From Agroathelia rolfsii (lineage: Eukaryota > Basidiomycota > Agaricomycetes > Amylocorticiales > Amylocorticiaceae), in assembly GCA_018343915.1 (NCBI GenBank), contig JABRWF010000003.1, forward strand, positions 2,728,001 to 2,792,000: a stretch of 64,000 nt of DNA, read 5' to 3'. The notes beneath the pieces were generated by a model, which worked only from the letters and a program-made list of their open reading frames with translations, was not told the origin of the DNA and made no database searches. Numbering within the stretch: the stretch's first letter is position 1; every line of letters starts with the position of its first letter. The translations under genes and the position numbers were made by a program. Positions 62,824 through 64,000 of the stretch are shown in pieces.

Positions 62824-64000
62824 GATGAGAAAACGTGAAGAGGAGGAGATGGGGGAGGAGGGGAGGTAAAAGTTGTACGGAGGAACTAAAAGCAAGGAAG
62901 CGGTATAAAAAGCGAGGAGAGAGATAAAAGGGACCGCACAGAGGTAAGGAGAGACTTTGGTGAACGAGCAGGGACTATTTGACCGGAGGGAGGAAAGATG
63001 GTTTGAAATGGGTTAGAAGCCATTTCTGATCAGAGCCTAAAGTAGATGTTCGGTTAACCGCGGCCAGAGCACGAAAGGGCACGAAGCAACGGACCCAGAA
63101 GCGGTAAAGAAGCTATTCTGCCCCATGTCCTCCCCGTCCGTCGTATCCCACGCCGCCTGCTGATGCATGAGACGACGAACCGAACATATTTGTCCCTGGA
63201 GAGCTCATTTCCGATGTGTTGCAACCTCATTACAGGGTTACTTACTTTCCTCTCGCTTTCGTTCTCGACACCCAAAAAACCAGTGCACCCCGCGCCATAC
63301 CGTCCTCGTCGGGGCCTAGCTACGAGCCATCTGAACGATAGACGTGCCCACTTGGCAGGGTCATTTCCGACGTTTGGCTCATTTGGCGCGCTCTGTCACT
63401 CGGCGATTGAACGTCATCTCATCCAAGGACATGAACGCTAACAGGATAAGCGGTCCGTTCACCTGATATCCATCATCGGCCTCTTTCTTTCCTCTCTCTC
63501 TCTCTCTCTGGTTGCTTCTTCTTCTCAGTCTTCGCCTTCTATTTTTTCCTTCTTGTCCTTTCCATCGGCCGGTTGGTTCCGTATGGCAACAACCAGCGCT
63601 TCTTCTTTCTTGCATAAGCCCACTCCTCTCATATCCTTATATTCTCATAATCCAATTACCGACCTTTCTTTAGGCGAAGTGGGGGGTTGTTTCATCCCTC
63701 CCCTAGGTGTGCTAATCTAGAGCCCAAGAGTGTACTCAGAGTTGAGAGTATAAGATAAAGATCCGTTCCCGTGCTGTCTCGGATTCGTCTCGCGGCTGCC
63801 TCGATTTCTCAATGTGCTGCTCCTGAAGCTGCGCTCTTTTCTTTTGCCGCTGCCGCCGCATTGCACCATGACGCTACGATTTAAGACAAATTGGATTCAA
63901 AAATATGGACTAGTGGGACTCGGCTCTGGCTAGCGCTTGCTACACTGGGCAGAAAACAGCGAAAGAATCGCTATCACGCTAGGCACTTTCCAAATGCAAA
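62824..64000. other. P450 upstream region and right edge
   Basis: About 1.2 kb. Plus-strand reads of TATAAAAAG near 62905 lie about 80 nt from the P450 ATG but on the opposite orientation. Pyrimidine-rich runs occur near 63480-63530. No gene reaching into the window from the right is recognisable. Confidence 0.4.

Overview
The window is nuclear DNA of a filamentous fungus, most likely a basidiomycete of the Agaricomycotina. The evidence is a dense set of eukaryotic genes broken by many short introns (mostly 45-90 nt, GT-AG, a few GC-AG) and fungal-type proteins: Bem1, an APSES/ankyrin MBF factor, AzgA purine permease, a CYP, Cdc14 and a GH16 glucanase-like protein. A Ceratobasidiaceae/Rhizoctonia-like source is only my guess from overall feel. 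I reconstructed splice sites by eye: a join was accepted when it kept the frame and rebuilt a recognisable protein family.

Layout. 1-7.7 kb: a disordered hypothetical protein (-), an EFM6-type lysine methyltransferase (+), then a long stretch without a gene. 7.7-13.6 kb: senescence-domain protein (-), secreted GH16 protein (-), and the divergent mitochondrial pair BOL3 (-) and COX15 (+). 13.9-24 kb: the replication-checkpoint mediator MRC1 (-), ribosomal protein uL3 (+) with a 10-nt exon, and a PPR protein (+). 24-30.5 kb, all minus: AMMECR1-domain protein, a Rab-like GTPase with a large disordered insert, ribosomal protein eS7, and the Hsp90 co-chaperone CNS1/TTC4. 30.8-44.4 kb: L-2-hydroxyglutarate dehydrogenase (+), NDUFA12 (-), BEM1 (-), NOT3/5 (+), mitoribosomal bL12m (-) and uL24m (-), and an 89-aa orphan (-). 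44.6-56 kb: AzgA-type purine permease (+), MBP1-like factor (-), CDC14 (+), uroporphyrinogen decarboxylase HEM12 (-), and a COMPASS Shg1-like protein (+). 56-60.9 kb is a gene-poor stretch with homopolymers and a hairpin. 60.9-62.8 kb: a cytochrome P450 (-). The right end holds no gene I can support.

Themes. Nearly all genes are housekeeping. Many are mitochondrial (BOL3, COX15, L2HGDH, NDUFA12, bL12m, uL24m, probably the PPR protein). Cell-cycle genes recur (MRC1, the MBP1 factor, CDC14), and two of their promoters carry the same signature: perfect ACGCGT boxes next to a CACGTG box. This suggests that the MBF factor encoded here regulates itself, CDC14 and MRC1. Eight gene pairs are divergent and share upstream regions. 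I found no CRISPR array, tRNA, rRNA, phage or intact transposon, and no convincing case of a wholly new multi-gene system.
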